Assembly: GCA_019188255.1 (NCBI GenBank)
Contig: JAETXT010000003.1
Coordinates: 2,914,001 to 2,978,000, forward strand
Direction of reading: 5' to 3'
Origin: Verticillium longisporum
Taxonomy: Eukaryota; Ascomycota; Sordariomycetes; Glomerellales; Plectosphaerellaceae
DNA: 64,000 bases
Part shown: piece by piece, positions 35,416 to 48,600 of the stretch
Layout: every line of letters begins with the position of its first letter
Position numbering within the stretch: the stretch's first letter is position 1
Program-made: the position numbers and the translations under genes
Notes under the pieces: generated by a model
What the model was told of the DNA's origin: nothing
Seen by the model: only the letters and a program-made list of their open reading frames with translations
Databases searched by the model: none

Positions 35416-37970
35416 GCCAACCACGCGCCGTAAGACGGCGTCCCTCTTCCCGGCCGGAGAACTCTGTGAAGCCTAGAATTTGGACCCTGAATCGGAAGTC
35501 GGCGGAATGATAGCCGGGTGGGTCGGCCGTACGCCTCATCGGAGGAGGACCGTCATAAGTGGCATATTGTCCGAAACCCAGTACCATTTGACCATCCCGT
35601 GTCCGCTGCCTGGTTGATGCCGGTTTAGAATGATGGGTTAGGTGAGTTGTAGGTTCACATTTCAACATGTTCTCGCTTGATTCGTGAGAGCACTGCGCCG
35701 TTAGAGAGTGTGTGTTGAGAATATGACTACCTAAGAATGATGCTTATTCCACTTCGTGTTAGTCCAAAGTGTAAGAACATAATCCTACCTAACGCAGGTT
35801 TGGTGTCTCTTGGAAGGTAGACTCAAGCCCCCCCCCACTCCTCTCCTCTCTATCTCACTCTTTCGACAGTCTTCCGAACTGCAACCTACGATTTGGACGT
35901 TCTCGATGGATAGCTTCATCACTTTGTGCCCGTGACTGGTTAACAGGCCCCGATCAGCGTATGGCCTTCCTAGAAGATCAGCGCCGAATCGTATAGTGCC
36001 GGCCATCCGAGGTCCTCGCCCCCGCCGACCCTGTGAACCCGACCTTAACGTATCCCCAGCACAGCTTTTCGACGCCAACGGCCCCAAAGAACTAATGCGA
36101 GCGGTCATTTTCAGATGCCTTTCCCGAAAGTCTTTATATGCCTGGGCTGCACGCGAATGGGGACGAACGAAGCTGCTGCACAGCCACAGTCAGCCACCAT
36201 TCCGGCGAAGGGGTGCTGCACTTTTAGTCGAAGAGTGAAATTCGATGATCTTTACCGACCTAGTTGCTTCAATGGGCTGAATCCACAAGGGATGAGGCAT
36301 GAATGTGCTTGCGCATCGGACAAATCATTGAGATGGCTAATTGAGATCCGTCAATTCTCTCGCAGATTGAAGAATTCAGGTGTGAGAAGTTCTGCACGTG
36401 ACTGATATATCCCATTTCGATCTAAACTCGACAAACGTTTGGCAGCGCTCATGGTTGACATGCTGAATCGGAGCAAATTATTCACAAGATTGTCATATGA
36501 CACGTAGAGATCTTGCAGACATCTTCTTTTGTAAGGTTACACTGTCAATGACTCGATAGACATGGCTAACATCACGTGCATGGTGGTGACGTCATTGAAG
36601 CATATCATGAGACGTTGCCCCACCTGTTGCGATCGAATGAGCTGGAATCTTCGCGCATGCCTTCTGCTCACGGATAGGCAGCGTATATAGATCACTGTCA
36701 CACCGAACCACGACTGTGTCTTAATTTCTTGCGACAGCAAGCGAAAAAGTAGGAGCCTGCTCGCTTGCCGATTGTGTTGATACGGTTGGACTCTTAATCG
36801 AGGCATTCAGTGTACACTGCGCGGGATCCAAGATATCCCTGACAAAACCCATACCTCCTACTGAATCTTAAACGGCAGCAATCGCTTTGCGGTTGTCAGC
36901 GTGTTGCGATTCCTTGTGGTCTGAGATTCTTCGAGCGGGAGCAAAGGCCGACGCCCCGACCCAGCTGGTATCCTCCCGACGACCTCTTTGCTACAGCACA
37001 GCATGCCTGCCATACGAGCTTTGTCACAGACATCCCATTCAGAATGCCACAGTGTCCTTAAAAATGCTGCATTGTGTCGTTGCCGAGTCAGCGCACCCAT
37101 GGGTTCTGCTGTGAGCGAGCAAGTACCCATGGCAGGAAGACCCTGTGAAGACCCTGTGGCACCCACAACGCACATTTTTATTTTGGCCAATAACTCGAGG
37201 CGAGAAGGAGGTACGACATGCGAAGCTTGCTACGCCTTCGCAGCGGATGTCGGCGGCTGGGCGCGAGGCACAGTATATAGTAGCAAAATGCAATGCCACA
37301 GGTACCCTGGGACTCAGTCAAGTTGTGCGTCGGGCGATCAGGCCGTAGAGGGCTCCTCGGAGGTTGGGCCGCTTGCTCGATGCTTGGGATGATGTGGGTG
37401 ACCAGACATGTTCCTGACTGTGTCTTGCACTGTAAAGCTCATGGAAAGACCGGTGCCTAGAACGTTAGGGCAGTGGAATACGCTGTCGGCTGGCTGGCTG
37501 AGATTCGCGATACCGGTACGTCGTTAGCTCCCACACGCACTGAGAGGGAGTAAGAGGAGGAAACAATAGCAACAGTCATCCTGCCCGTCAGTGCGCCACA
37601 GGCGGCAGTGATGAAAGGGGCTCAGAATGGGAAACGTATCAGGTCGGAGCATATCTGGAGATGCTGATACTGTAGAGGAGAGAGACAGACAGAGGTCGTG
37701 GAACTTGGCGTATTGGGCGGAGCACAGGGGGTCGAGCCCAGCTTATCCAACTGCAGAGGACAGCATCAGCATTGCGCGGGACATTGGGGCACATGGTTGG
37801 TCGACGTGGCAGCCGATGCAATCTGCCACTTCAGCGATTGATGATGCTCTCAGTCTCAGCAGGCTATGCCAGTCAGCTCTGATCAAGAGGCTTGTATTCA
37901 GAAACAAGTCGAGAAGGTCAAACTAGGCATGCCTCTCCCCTTTTCCCGTCTTGAGAGGAAGGGGAAAACC

Positions 37971-38006
37971 CTCGGGAAGGTGCTCGGGAAGGTGCTTCGG
38001 AAGGTG
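37971..38006. repeat. 12-bp tandem repeat
   Basis: Two perfect copies of CTCGGGAAGGTG are followed by one copy with two changes (CTTCGGAAGGTG). It is intergenic and no function is evident. Confidence 0.85.
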
Positions 38007-39604
38007 GCGCGTGCCTGATCCATACTGAAGAAGGCGCGACCTGACGACGAATTGAGAATGGAGAATGGTGGGGCTTGGTGGTGGGTGGGTTGGGCCGAGC
38101 GGGGACGGGCCTGGTGGTGGTGCCCATACTGGACTGTGGTGTCGGTGGTGGTGGAGCCAGTTCCCCTATTTCGGTCTGGTCGCCTGAACCCTTGTAGACG
38201 TTGCGTCAGCATTTCAGCCAATCAGCGATCTAAAGGAGGAAATGCCCCGGCCACCAGGTCCGTCCAGCGCGTGGCCAACAGGAGAGTGGTTTGAGGGGCA
38301 AGTAAGGTATCTCACCTTGGTCTCTGACTGCGCTCGACCAGCAGCACCACAAGGCTTGAAGGGCCCGGCCGAGGACTGAGGTACTTACGCACCAAGCAGG
38401 GGATAGAGGTCTCCCGCCCGAGGTTGACAGCCGGAAAAAAAGAAGAAACAGGATAGGCGTTAGGTGCAAATCGCATGGTCATCCTGTCGCCTTACCATGT
38501 CGAGTCCGTTCTGCATGTCGCCTCTTTCCTCTCGCTTTCCGAGCCTGTGTCTCTCTGAGCCCGCCCGCCAGCCCGCCCGTAAACCCGCCCGCCTTTTAGT
38601 TGCGCCCCAGTCCTCAGAGTCGGTGGGATGCCACTGACAAGGGCAGGGCAGCGTCATGACCAAACGCAGAGGTTTCGCCAGCTCACTGACGCCTGACCCA
38701 GGCTTGCCTGGCGTGTGACTTCTCTGCTTTTCTTACCAAACACGTATTCCCCAGGGCTTGTAGTTCACTTGCTGGCCTGATCCGGACCGAACGAAGCCGG
38801 CAGAAAGATCCGGACGTCGTGGTTTCTTGTGGCAATACACCTCTGGCAGCCCATGCCATTGGCCTCCACCTCGACACAACCCCTCCAAACTTGCACGCCA
38901 TCCACCGTCAAAGCCACAATCCCGGGACACAACCTCCCATTCAGCCACAGCCAACGTCGCCTGGGGAAGAGCCCGCCCTCTGTGCTAAGGCAGGCCCCCT
39001 CGTGCCGGCGCTTCAGTCCCGGGCTTTTCAGATACTTGTCCGCTCGCCGTCCCGGCCACTTGTACCCGGATTCGAGAACCACAGGACGTGGCTGAAGGGT
39101 CCGTCCGACACACCCGCAAGGTCCCTTGCGCTGCAGAAAAAATCCAACACGCAGTGTTCCATCTGAACCTTTCACCTCCAAGCTCCAACCCATGCTGCCA
39201 ACGCCTCTCTGGTAGAAACGGGTTCGTCGTCCGCCCCATGTCGTCCGTTCAAGGTTCTACCAGCCGCCATCAATCCTTGCTCTCAACCTTTTCACCACTT
39301 CATCGTCGACGTCGGGGGCCATCGGGGACTTCCCTGCCCTGATGTGTGTGGAGCACAAGACGTCCTGCCCAGTCTGCCGGCGGATGTTTCTCATCTATGT
39401 CGAGTTCTGCCACGAGTATCGTCCGCCGCTGATCCATTGTCTGTCCGGAACTACGACCAACCTGCTGGACATGGTCGAGGGCCGATGCCACAGTCCGGTC
39501 TGCCCAAACAGTCGCACGGGTGGCTGTCAAGTCATATGACAGATCTTTGGCCACGACGTCCACCACAGCAACTCCTGGGAGAAGGGCCGGCCTCCCAGCC
39601 GATC

Positions 39605-40922
39605 CTAGTGCTTTTGTACAGAGTTTTCGACCTCGACAACCTGATCGATCCCTTGGTATTCGGGGAGGCTCAGGTTATACTTCTTCGCGACGGTATCGGA
39701 GACAAATCTGGCCCGTTATCAGCACCTCGTACCTGGACTTGCCTGGAGAACATGGTACGTACCGTCCGCCGACGAAGTGACGTCCCTGGAAATGCTTGAC
39801 AAGAGGCTTGGGCGCTGTAAGACTGACAAGCACTGTAGGGTTGAAGGAGCTTCCCAGTCCGGTCTTGGGTGGGCCCTCTTCAATGTCCCATGATGATGGT
39901 GCGTCAACAGACGTGACGGGCAATCCTGTTTCTTCGAGAGCACGAATCACCGCCGGGAATGGCTCACGCACTTCGCCCGAGAAGCTGAAGCCTGCAACAT
40001 GCCAAGTCAGCTGCCATGACGCCAGTTTTGATCGCACACGGAACTCAGAGCGGACCAACCAAAGATGGCGTCGATGATATGATCGGCTGTCTGCAAAGCC
40101 TTGGGGAAGTCATCGACAAATGAGACTTCAAGGTCCTCTAGTTGTTTGGCCAATCTCTGGGTGTCCCGAAAAAATCAGCACGAGCTTGCATATGGTCGAT
40201 GGACGAGAAAAGAGTAAAAAGTGACAGCCGTGCAGTTTGCAGACGGCTGCAGTTGGAAAGACTTGATATAAACGCAGCGCTCGTCTTTCTTGTTTCCTTT
40301 CCCTAAGGCAACATATGTTTTATTGTACTTGAAACACGAGGTAGATTTGCAGGCGACGAATCATGACTATACGCTGCAATGAGAGATAGAGCAACGAACA
40401 CGATATTGCGAAATCAAGGTCGAAGCTCCGGGGACAGTCGTGACGACGCTAGGAGAGCTGGAGAACGTTACCTGATAAAGTTCCTTCTTGCTGCGCTTGG
40501 GGTAGTAGATGGACGGCTTGTATCCATAATGATGGAGATGTCGCGCTGCTACCAATCCGTCTCCACCTGGACAACGGGATCAGCAAGTCTGTCCATTCTC
40601 GCGAGACGGAGGTTGCAAACCGTTGTTGCCGGGACCGCATGCCACCAGAATGTTGCGGCCCTTGCTAGGTGGATGAACTTTGTAGACTGTCAAGCGATGA
40701 GCCACACAGCCAAACATTGACAAAGGGCCCGGTCGCAGCACGTACCCGCTTGAGAAACAGATAGACCGGCAAGTTCCATAAGCTGATCGATGGAAAATGC
40801 ACCTGCGCTCATGAGGTCCTTGTCAAGAGCTGCTGCCGCCTTTGCGCCGAGGGTCTGCAAACCAAGGTTCTCAGTACGTGACGGCGAAGTATTCTGGGCC
40901 GAGAACAGACCTTGAGTGCCAT
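39605..40922 (-). CDS. NNR1: NAD(P)H-hydrate epimerase (YjeF-N / AIBP family)
   Basis: Seven small exons on the - strand: 40922-40911, 40854-40746, 40686-40621, 40566-40472, 40156-40060, 39991-39763, 39707-39605, giving 236 aa, the usual length. The enzyme interconverts R and S forms of hydrated NAD(P)H so that the partner dehydratase can repair both. Family motifs: [19 protein letters not shown] near the N-terminus, [19 protein letters not shown] (Rossmann-like loop), [49 protein letters not shown] and [20 protein letters not shown] at the end. Exon 1 encodes only MALK. Intron 4 is 315 bp, much longer than the others (52-68 bp). The start is set by [20 protein letters not shown] after splicing. 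It diverges from MRPS16, 509 bp away, so the two may share a promoter region. Confidence 0.93.
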
Positions 40923-41431
40923 TTTGATGATGTTTTGTTTATGTGTAAGGTTGTCTGGAGAAGGTTAAGATGTTCATTCGTGTTGTCTTGAGTTGAGGGG
41001 CAGCAATCATTACTACGGGAAGAGTAGTAATACGGCCCGGACGTCAGAATGAGCAGGGACGTCGACGAACAAGCGGATCAAGCAAGAGCAGTTGGACGTA
41101 ACTGACATCACTGACCTGACGATCACAAGTGGGGATGTATCCTCCTCCAGTGGCAGTCTAATGGGCCAACCACTATTGTGCCCCCCTCCATCCCCCTACC
41201 GCATGGGTGAGCGACCATGCCTGTCGGGTGCCGTCTCCATTGACCCCCACTTTATCTCAGGAAAAGCACAGTCGGTATCGGCGGAACCTAACCCCGACCA
41301 AAATTGTGATCCAGGAGAGTCTGGTCATTGAACGACCTCACGACCGCCGCCGCGACACCGACGACTGATCTCCACGCCAACCCATTCCCGTACGTCAACT
41401 AACATCACAAGTCACTTCAACTCTCGTCAGC
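40923..41431. promoter_or_regulatory. Bidirectional promoter region, NNR1 and MRPS16
   Basis: A 509-bp gap separates two divergent start codons, so both promoters should lie here. No clear TATA box is visible, as is usual for housekeeping genes. I cannot assign specific sites. Confidence 0.5.
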
Positions 41432-41923
41432 ATGGTCCTTCGCATGCGCCTCGCCCGCTTCGGGCGCACGAACGAGCCCTTCTACAACATTGTCGTCACA
41501 CACGCCAGGTACGCCAACCCCTACGCCGCCCAGTAATCGACCACTAGGAACATGCAACGGCTAACTCTCTGTCTAGGACCGCGCGTAACAGCAAGCCGCT
41601 CGAGGTCATCGGCACGTACGACCCCATCCCACGAAAGGATCCCTACGACCCCGACCGCAAGCCGCACAAGAACATCAAGCTCGACACATTGCGCGCGAGG
41701 TACTGGATCGGTGTTGGCGTGCAGCCCAGTGATCCGGTATGGAGGTTGATGTCCATGGTAGGTTTCTCAGGCGTTACCGATTCATAGCGCGCAGTTTGCT
41801 GACGAGGCGACCCGACAGATTGGTCTCATCGAGCCCCAATATGGACCCAACGGCATCAAGAACAAGAACTCGGCCGCGAAGGCGTTGACACAGCCGCTCG
41901 AGAGTCCGGCTGCGACACAGTGA
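41432..41923 (+). CDS. MRPS16: Mitochondrial ribosomal protein bS16m
   Basis: Three exons, 41432-41508, 41577-41757 and 41819-41923, give 120 aa. The N-terminus MVLRMRLARFGRTNEPFYNI is the bS16 signature (basic start, RxGRxxxPFY), followed by VTHARTARNSKPLEVIGTYD and a region with RYWIGVGVQPSDPVWRLMSM. bS16m is a component of the mitochondrial small ribosomal subunit. Both introns have clear donors (GTACGC, GTAGGT). The C-terminal extension after IGLIEPQYGPNG is short and Ala/Lys-rich. The gene diverges from NNR1 and converges on the amino-acid transporter gene. Confidence 0.93.
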
Positions 41924-42556
41924 GGATGGATGTGGGATATCGACGTGTAATATACCTTGGAACGGAATGTTCTCAGCATTGGATGGCGTTTGAATCTGGC
42001 GCGATGTGCCAGGGAATTGTATTCTACCAAATTGTACGATGAGGGCGTGTCGATTGTTCTCTGCCTTGGACTTTGATGGAGACCGTGAGAAAACGTAGCT
42101 CGTGATGTTCTGGGCTTGCAAATGATGTCGCGTTGCTGGAACGCTCTCTGGGCATTATTGACTGAGCTGCTGGCGAAGAGCAGCACTATCGGATTGCGTT
42201 CCGAAACTGCAATGGCTTGAGTTGAAGCATAACGCAACTGCAGCTATGATGAACTCACGCGGTCGGCGAGGACAGATTCATGGGCGCGCAGGCAAGACAT
42301 TGCTGCCGTGGTCAAAGAGGAGGCACGTCAGGTGAATTGATTTGCGCTGTGTAATACGACCAAGGAAAGTCCCCTGCTAAGAGAATAAAGCTAACCAAAC
42401 GCCCTTTGATGCTCAGAAAAGAAGGTGGCCGTCATTCCATGTCATGCCCGGCATATGCCAACCGCTGCTCCCGTGTCGTCTAACCCAAAAACCAGAATAT
42501 ATGTACAGTATATCATTGCAAGAGAAGGCAAGTCGGCATCATGTCGGCTGACGATC
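41924..42556. other. Intergenic, convergent 3' ends
   Basis: Region between the MRPS16 and amino-acid transporter stop codons. It probably contains two 3' untranslated regions. No gene is supported. Confidence 0.6.
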
Positions 42557-44373
42557 TCAGTGCGATGTGTGGAACACAATGTTCATAACGAGACAGACGG
42601 TCATGACACAGATGCCATAGATCGCCAGCGCCAGGCCCGCCTTGCGTAGGAGGTCATGTTCCAGGTGCTCAAGGTCCCATCGCCACTTCTTCCGCCACTT
42701 TCGTGGGTCAATCGCGACGCTTGCAGCGCTGCCAAGACTCTGAATACTGGTCACTATGGCTGCGCTGTCCTCGATATCCGAGTCTTCATGAAATTCGGCC
42801 GCGTCATCGTCCTCCTTGAGAAGTTTCTGGTGGTGTACGCTCTCAGGGTCGCTAATCTTGTAGTAAAACAAGCCTGGAAGAATAAAGCTGATCGAAGTCG
42901 AGCCAATGCTGCCCACGTATGCAAGGACACGTTCCAAGCTCGTCACCGAGAGCGCAACCAGGTAGCCAAAGACGAGAATCAGAGTGGTGAGAACAGCAAA
43001 GCGAAGGTCGCTCATGGGGTCCACGGCATGATCCGAACGACCCCCAACAGGAGAATTGGAGCGACCATTGCCATTGTGTGCTCGATTGGGCCGCCACTTC
43101 AGCACAGCGTCGAGCGAGGCGCGACACGGGTGGACCTGAAGGGGGATACTAAAGGTGACGAGAATGACAATGCCGATCTGGCCGATAAATGTTGCAATAG
43201 AGGGGGCGTCTGTAATAGTTAGATACGAAACTTCCTGATTATGCGTGAAACTTACACATAGAGACAATGTTGCCGTTGACGTCGTTGCCAAAAGTAAGAT
43301 AGCCAGTGATCGCCACAAGCAGATACATGCTGGCAGCACCGCCAATGCTGGAGCCAACGACTCCCACAACACTGAAGAGATATTAGTCAATTTCCTCGCG
43401 CCTAGATACTACGAAAAAAATACCTTGAGGGCGAGTTATCCCTAATCTCGTTGAGGATCGAAAACATCTGCGAGGCATCAGTGATTCATTCTTCAACGCA
43501 GACGTAGGTAGACTCACGTTTTGATGACAGGTGTAAGCAAACACCACCACCGGCAAGGTGCTCAGAAAGGCAACAGCACTCTGCGGTTTGATGACTCGAA
43601 GTCCGCTCTTGTCTTGAAGAGGCTGGGCTCCGAAATGGTAAACCACAAGGATGACAAGGTATCCAATCGAGACCAGCGCTACAATGCTCGTGTACTTCAG
43701 CGAGTCCAGTCTCCGGAGGAAGGCCAATGGTATGACCAAAAACATGAAAGCCGTGATCCAAAAATTGCGATCTGTCAGGTAGGGATGGAGTTCTGGGGTG
43801 TTGCTATTGAATCCGAGAATGACTTTGGGCATCAGATCACCGATGATGATCATGTATGAAACGCCTACACCAAAGCACTTGACGGCGATGGCGGCATCGA
43901 AGAGCACTGCCGCATTCGGGTATGTGAGCTTCGAGATGGCAAAGAAGGATGAGCTGCCCCGGTCGAGGTATCGTGCACAACGACCTTGAAGGTAGAGGCC
44001 CATGGCAGCTGTCAACCCAGACCAGACGATCATCAGAGAGCCGAGCACAATGCCCATGTGCGACAAGACGGATGGCATAGCCAATGTACCTGCGCCGACA
44101 ACTGAAACCAGATACGTTAGATCTTCTTCCTTGTGTGCGCTCTCCAAAGAATGACATACTGGTATTGAGTAGGTTGATGATACTGCTCAGCATCGAGGCC
44201 TGGCCGCCTCCCTCTCGGGCTTTTCGACGTGATCTGAGGGTGTCATGGTCAGCAAGTCGTCTGAGATATCCCATAGGAGCCAAAGAAATTCGCGCATACC
44301 GGTTCATCTCGTCAGCGCTTCCACTTGTCGAGGAAGAAGCGTTGCCATCAGCAATGGTGTTGTAATTGGTCAT
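42557..44373 (-). CDS. Vacuolar-type amino acid transporter (AAAP/AVT family)
   Basis: Six exons on the - strand: 44373-44300, 44233-44160, 44101-43518, 43467-43424, 43371-43256, 43209-42557, giving 514 aa. The family start SSIINLLNTIVGAGTLAMP (helix 1, with the GAG turn) appears only after splicing intron 2. About ten or eleven transmembrane segments follow, for example GIVLGSLMIVWSGLTAAMG, FWITAFMFLVIPLAFLRR, SIVALVSIGYLVILVVYHFG, AVAFLSTLPVVVFAYTCHQN, MYLLVAITGYLTFGNDVNGN and IGQIGIVILVTFSIPLQVHP. The CHQN segment followed by FSILNEIRDNS is typical of AVT5/6/7-like transporters, which move neutral or acidic amino acids across the vacuolar membrane. A hydrophilic acidic loop (EDDDAAEFHEDSDIEDS) precedes the last helix. 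Intron 1 (66 bp) is in frame and its use is inferred from GTATGC and a CTGAC branch. Confidence 0.9.
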
Positions 44374-45018
44374 TTAGTCCAAGTTGAGCCACGATTTCCT
44401 TGGCTGGTAGCACAGTGAACAGGTAGCGGTCGCGTTATCGTGTGTGATCGAGATTGTGTTCCTCGATCCCGTCGGAGGTCGGTCGTCGGAAGTCTATAGA
44501 GGTCGAGCTGGAACGTGATGTGCTCTGGACCAACAGGTCATAGGGGCTTGTGACCAGGAGGTCGGTCGCCTGGAGCCGCTCGCTGAAACCTTCAGTAGGT
44601 CCAGAGGACAAGCGGCTCGGTCAAATTCGAGTCGCTTAGGAAATTCGGAGGGCGTGCCGCAACGCCCTTGGCTCAATCAATGTTTTGCGACGACGAGATG
44701 ATGTGTCCTGATGGATTTCTAAAACTGGGGGGTCGTCTGGTACCTGTAGAGTTGAACACGACGTCGATGCGACTTGGCGATTGTCACAAGTTGGTCATGG
44801 CTCAGCCACATTCGTTATCGCACATAAGGTTCAGCCACAATTGACGTTATCAGTGACAGCTTCTTGGGAATGCACCTTCGCCCGGATCAGCAAGAGCTCT
44901 TTATTGAAGTCATCTCGCCGTCAAGTCTCTTCTGTCGCACCCCAATTCGCTCTCGAAACTTTCTCCAACAGGCTCTATCGAACTGAAGACTTCTGCATTC
45001 GTTCCCACGCTGCTGACC
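44374..45018. promoter_or_regulatory. Divergent promoter region, amino-acid transporter and RO10-like gene
   Basis: 645 bp between two divergent start codons. No specific motif can be assigned with confidence. Confidence 0.45.
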
Positions 45019-45680
45019 ATGAAATCAACTCTCGATGACACGACTTTGTCGACAATATCACTCTTAGAGGCGCGCTTGCGGCGGGTAGAGCATATCCTCT
45101 ACGGCCAAGGAGATGCTCCGGCAATCTCCCACCCTGAACCTGCGGCTTCATCTCTTGAATCTCTTGAAAGGCGATTTTATGCCCTCTTGGGCAACATCAA
45201 AGTTTATGGGGAACTAATGAAGATTCGTATGTATAGACAGCCCTGTATGTTCATTTCCACGGCTAACCGATGTTAGACAAGACGCAGCCAACTCTTTTTC
45301 ACCCGCCATCCACAGAACAGCCCCCTATCGACCTCTCCCCTGAAGCGATTCGCGCGACCGTCATCGCGGCCGCCGCCTCATTTCCCGCAACAGCGTCTTC
45401 GCTCACCTCCGTATCCGACTGTCCCATTCCCGACCCATCGCAAAGCGCATCCCTCGCGGCTTTGATCCCGCGAATGCGCGGCATCGAAGCAACACAGCTC
45501 GCACAAGAAGTCGAAATGGCGGGGCTGCGAATGCGGAGTGAAGCGGTGATCAGTACCTGGTACGAACACGGCGTCCTCTCTGCATCTCGGCTCGTCGCGG
45601 ACGTGGAGGGCCAGGTCGAGAAGGTCGAGAGGCAGGTGAGAAGGGCAGAAAAACAGCAAGAGGCTGCCGAAGCATTGTGA
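45019..45680 (+). CDS. Nuclear distribution protein RO10 / dynactin p24-like subunit
   Basis: Two exons, 45019-45226 and 45277-45680 (phase 1), give 203 aa. The N-terminus (LDDTTLSTISLLEARLRRVE, then HILYGQG) is a short coiled coil of the type found in the Neurospora RO-10 / dynactin p22-p24 group. The C-terminus (AQEVEMAGLRMRSEAVISTW, then VADVEGQVEKVERQVRRAEK) is a second heptad-rich helix. The middle is Pro/Ala/Ser-rich. Proteins of this group belong to the dynactin complex, which links dynein to cargo and positions nuclei in hyphae. The identification rests on length, layout and N-terminal resemblance, because the sequence has no catalytic motifs. Other small coiled-coil proteins remain possible. 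Confidence 0.65.
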
Positions 45681-48600
45681 GGAACGATGCTTGCTGCAGT
45701 TCAACTCTTACCGGCCAAGACCCGTGGGACGGCAACAATAACGTCTTGTTGGGCAGGACATCCATGGCCATGTTCATGCCGGAGGCGATGACCCCTGCCC
45801 CCGCCATCTAAGGAGATGCGCCTGTGCGATACCTGTTCGCATTTCTGAGCCGGAGGTATGTGGTATTGCCCGTCTGTTCGTCAACTTTCGACGCCACTTT
45901 TAAGGACACATCCGCTGGGCTCAATTACAACATACAAGAGGTGCAACTCGACCCAAACCTCTTCGTGTTCGCTCAAGCGAACACATCGCGTAGAAATACT
46001 GCGGAGCGACGCCAACCTGCCCGTGCTTCCCAAGGGCATTCGATTCCCAAGTGCGGAAATCGTCCAGCATCGTTTCGAAACACACCAGCAACTTCCAAAG
46101 TCGTCGCGCAGCATGGGCATGGCAATTACTTGACAGCGCCATATATCCCACTTGAGCGTCAACGTTAGTGATTCAGGGCAATGGTAGAAATGGGACGATA
46201 ACCCTGATTCACTGGCAAGGGGCTTTGATGGAACTTGGTGACGTATTTTCTCAGGCCGGAGCCTCATTCGGCACTGATGGCTCCGAGTTTCACACGTACG
46301 GGTGTCACAGGCGTGATGGTGGGGACAGGGACAGCTGCGAATGGTCGCCTTGTTGGTAGCAGAAACAATCAAGACAACCTCACCGAATCCCGTTGAGCTC
46401 AGTTCCGTGTTGGAGAAGACATCGGTTCGCACGCTCTTTGAGATTGTGAAATGCATGGCGCCTGGCACCCACGGGACAAAATTGTTCTGCGGGATGCATG
46501 ACATTGATCTGGTCCAGGCCAGACCCCAAATGTGGCTCATAGGCGTTGCAACATTCCTCGAGGACAGGTAATACTCAGTCATCGTATGGAGAACAAAAGG
46601 TCACCTATAACAACGCTCCGACCAGGTAGCGGCCGCTGCTTGCCTCCACGCTTAGCTCTATTGGGGACAGGTTCAGGGGTAAAGAGTGGAGGTGGCTGAT
46701 CTGCCGCTAGGCCTTGACGGAAAGTGAATACAGTGCGCACGGGAACGTCGGGGGTTGGTGGTACGCTCGCACGTTCCTAGCCCTGTGAGGTTGAAAGAAA
46801 TGCTTGCCTTCGATGCGAACAGTACCTTGCTTCCGGAACATGCATACGCTTGGGCTCTCCTGGAGGGCCTGGTGGCATCTCGTTTCTGAAGCGGCTCTGG
46901 TCTCGGCTCGCTGTTCGGCGGTCTGATGAGTCAATGTCCCGCGAGTTGGTGATGGGAGTAGCTGTCAGTAGGGCCCGAGATCGACCATGGTCTCGATCCG
47001 GAATTACTCTCGCTTGAGAATGATAAGGTTTTAATAGAACTGCTGACCAGTGCCTTACTCTCGGCGCGGAGGATACAGGTCCAGGGATCGTCGGCCATTT
47101 TGGTGGCTATCCCAGCAGTGCTCGGGTCGATAACCGCCAGCCTTGTACTATTTGTAGCTGCAGGAGCCCAAGGTAGCAGAGGCATGTGCTGTCGTCCGCA
47201 TCGAGGACAGACTGAAGAAAGAACTGCTAGAACCTTGGCATATGCACATGTGTGTGGCCATGAGATGAATGCCACTGGACACGAGCGCAAGACGAGAAGC
47301 TGTCAGTGACGCCGAGGTGGCCGTGCGTAGCATCTGGGTGAGGGGTAGCCCTGGTTCTCAATCGGCGGCGGAAATCGTCTGATTGATGCCTTTTTCATGC
47401 AACAAGACAGTTAGTTGGATGACTGGTTCGTGACTGGTGAAGGAAAGGGTTCAGTCAAGGAAGAGCGTGGGTTTCCACTTGTGTGGGTATCAGGTTTCCC
47501 CCGCATGTATCACGGATGCCATGATCATACAACCATGACGTCTGAGCCAGTCGATCAGGTAGTGCCGATGCTGCCGGAAAGCCATTTGTTTTCAAGACGA
47601 TGAGAAGCCTAGACAATCGCCGCGTGTGCTCAACTGTCTCAAAGACCAACGGGCTATGATGAAACCACCTTGCGGAATCTTTACAGAAGGAAGCGTGTGA
47701 GCCAACGAAGACGCGCCGGCTTTCTCGAAGCCAACCCATGCGTCGCACACTGTGCTGGTGACGACGACACAGTGCCCACGGCGTCGGCTGTGCCCCGTTG
47801 ATGGGGCCAAAGTGGGCAAAGGGTGGGTGGGGTGTAGGTACCTGGGTAGTGCGATACGCCGACGAACACAGTACGCAGCACTGAGCCAGGCTGACAGGAA
47901 GGAACTTACTTGCCTCGACAGTTCCAGGTATCTTACCGCCTCGGTAAACCCAAATGCCCAGGTCACACTGCCATTGCTTCCCCTCTCCATTTCGTACCTG
48001 GGTCGCACAATCTCGTCCAGCACAAACACGAGATCCAGGGACCCTCCAGTTGATATTGAATCGCGAAAAACTCTTTCGAACGACACCACGCGTCACATCA
48101 CATTAATATCAAGCTGAGCCACTGACCAGCTTGGATCGCTAAAGCATTTGGTGGATCCAAACCCCTTACGCTACAAAGCACAAAGGACGCTACCTCGCAA
48201 GGCACCAAGCACGGTCGGTCGTCGTATCGAAGCCGAGCCCGACTAAAAGCCTGCTTGCTCCATTGCTCCGCTATTGTCTTTGGACACCCCTTCATTTCCA
48301 TTCTGTCACGACGGTTCATACTGTACGATAGTCGAATGAACATCAAGAGAAGCATTAGGGAGGGACGCATCGACTTGATCGTCTCACCACGTTGTCGATT
48401 CTTCTTCTGGGCCTGATCCGCATACCCCCGCCTGAGTCGGTTCGCATCTCAACAGCACAGACCTGGTCCGATTCCAGCCCTCGCCTCCAGCGCCGCTGTC
48501 AGCACCGCACATTCCAACGCCCTGCCTAAGAATCTGGAACCTCGACGCAGTCCGAGTGTCCTCCTCCTGCTCCTCCGCCGAATCCGCCAGCCCGCCTCCC

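Larger units (their letters stand above)
34211..39604. other. 5.4 kb gene desert
   Basis: I see no supportable coding gene between the transcription factor start and the NNR1 stop codon. The open frames are short on both strands. Notable items: TACCT/AGGTA words near 34,690-34,735 and 35,055; a 16-bp perfect palindrome at 35,400; a C-run at 35,829; and a 12-bp tandem repeat at 37,971. This may be the long promoter of the transcription-factor gene or host a non-coding RNA. Confidence 0.55.
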
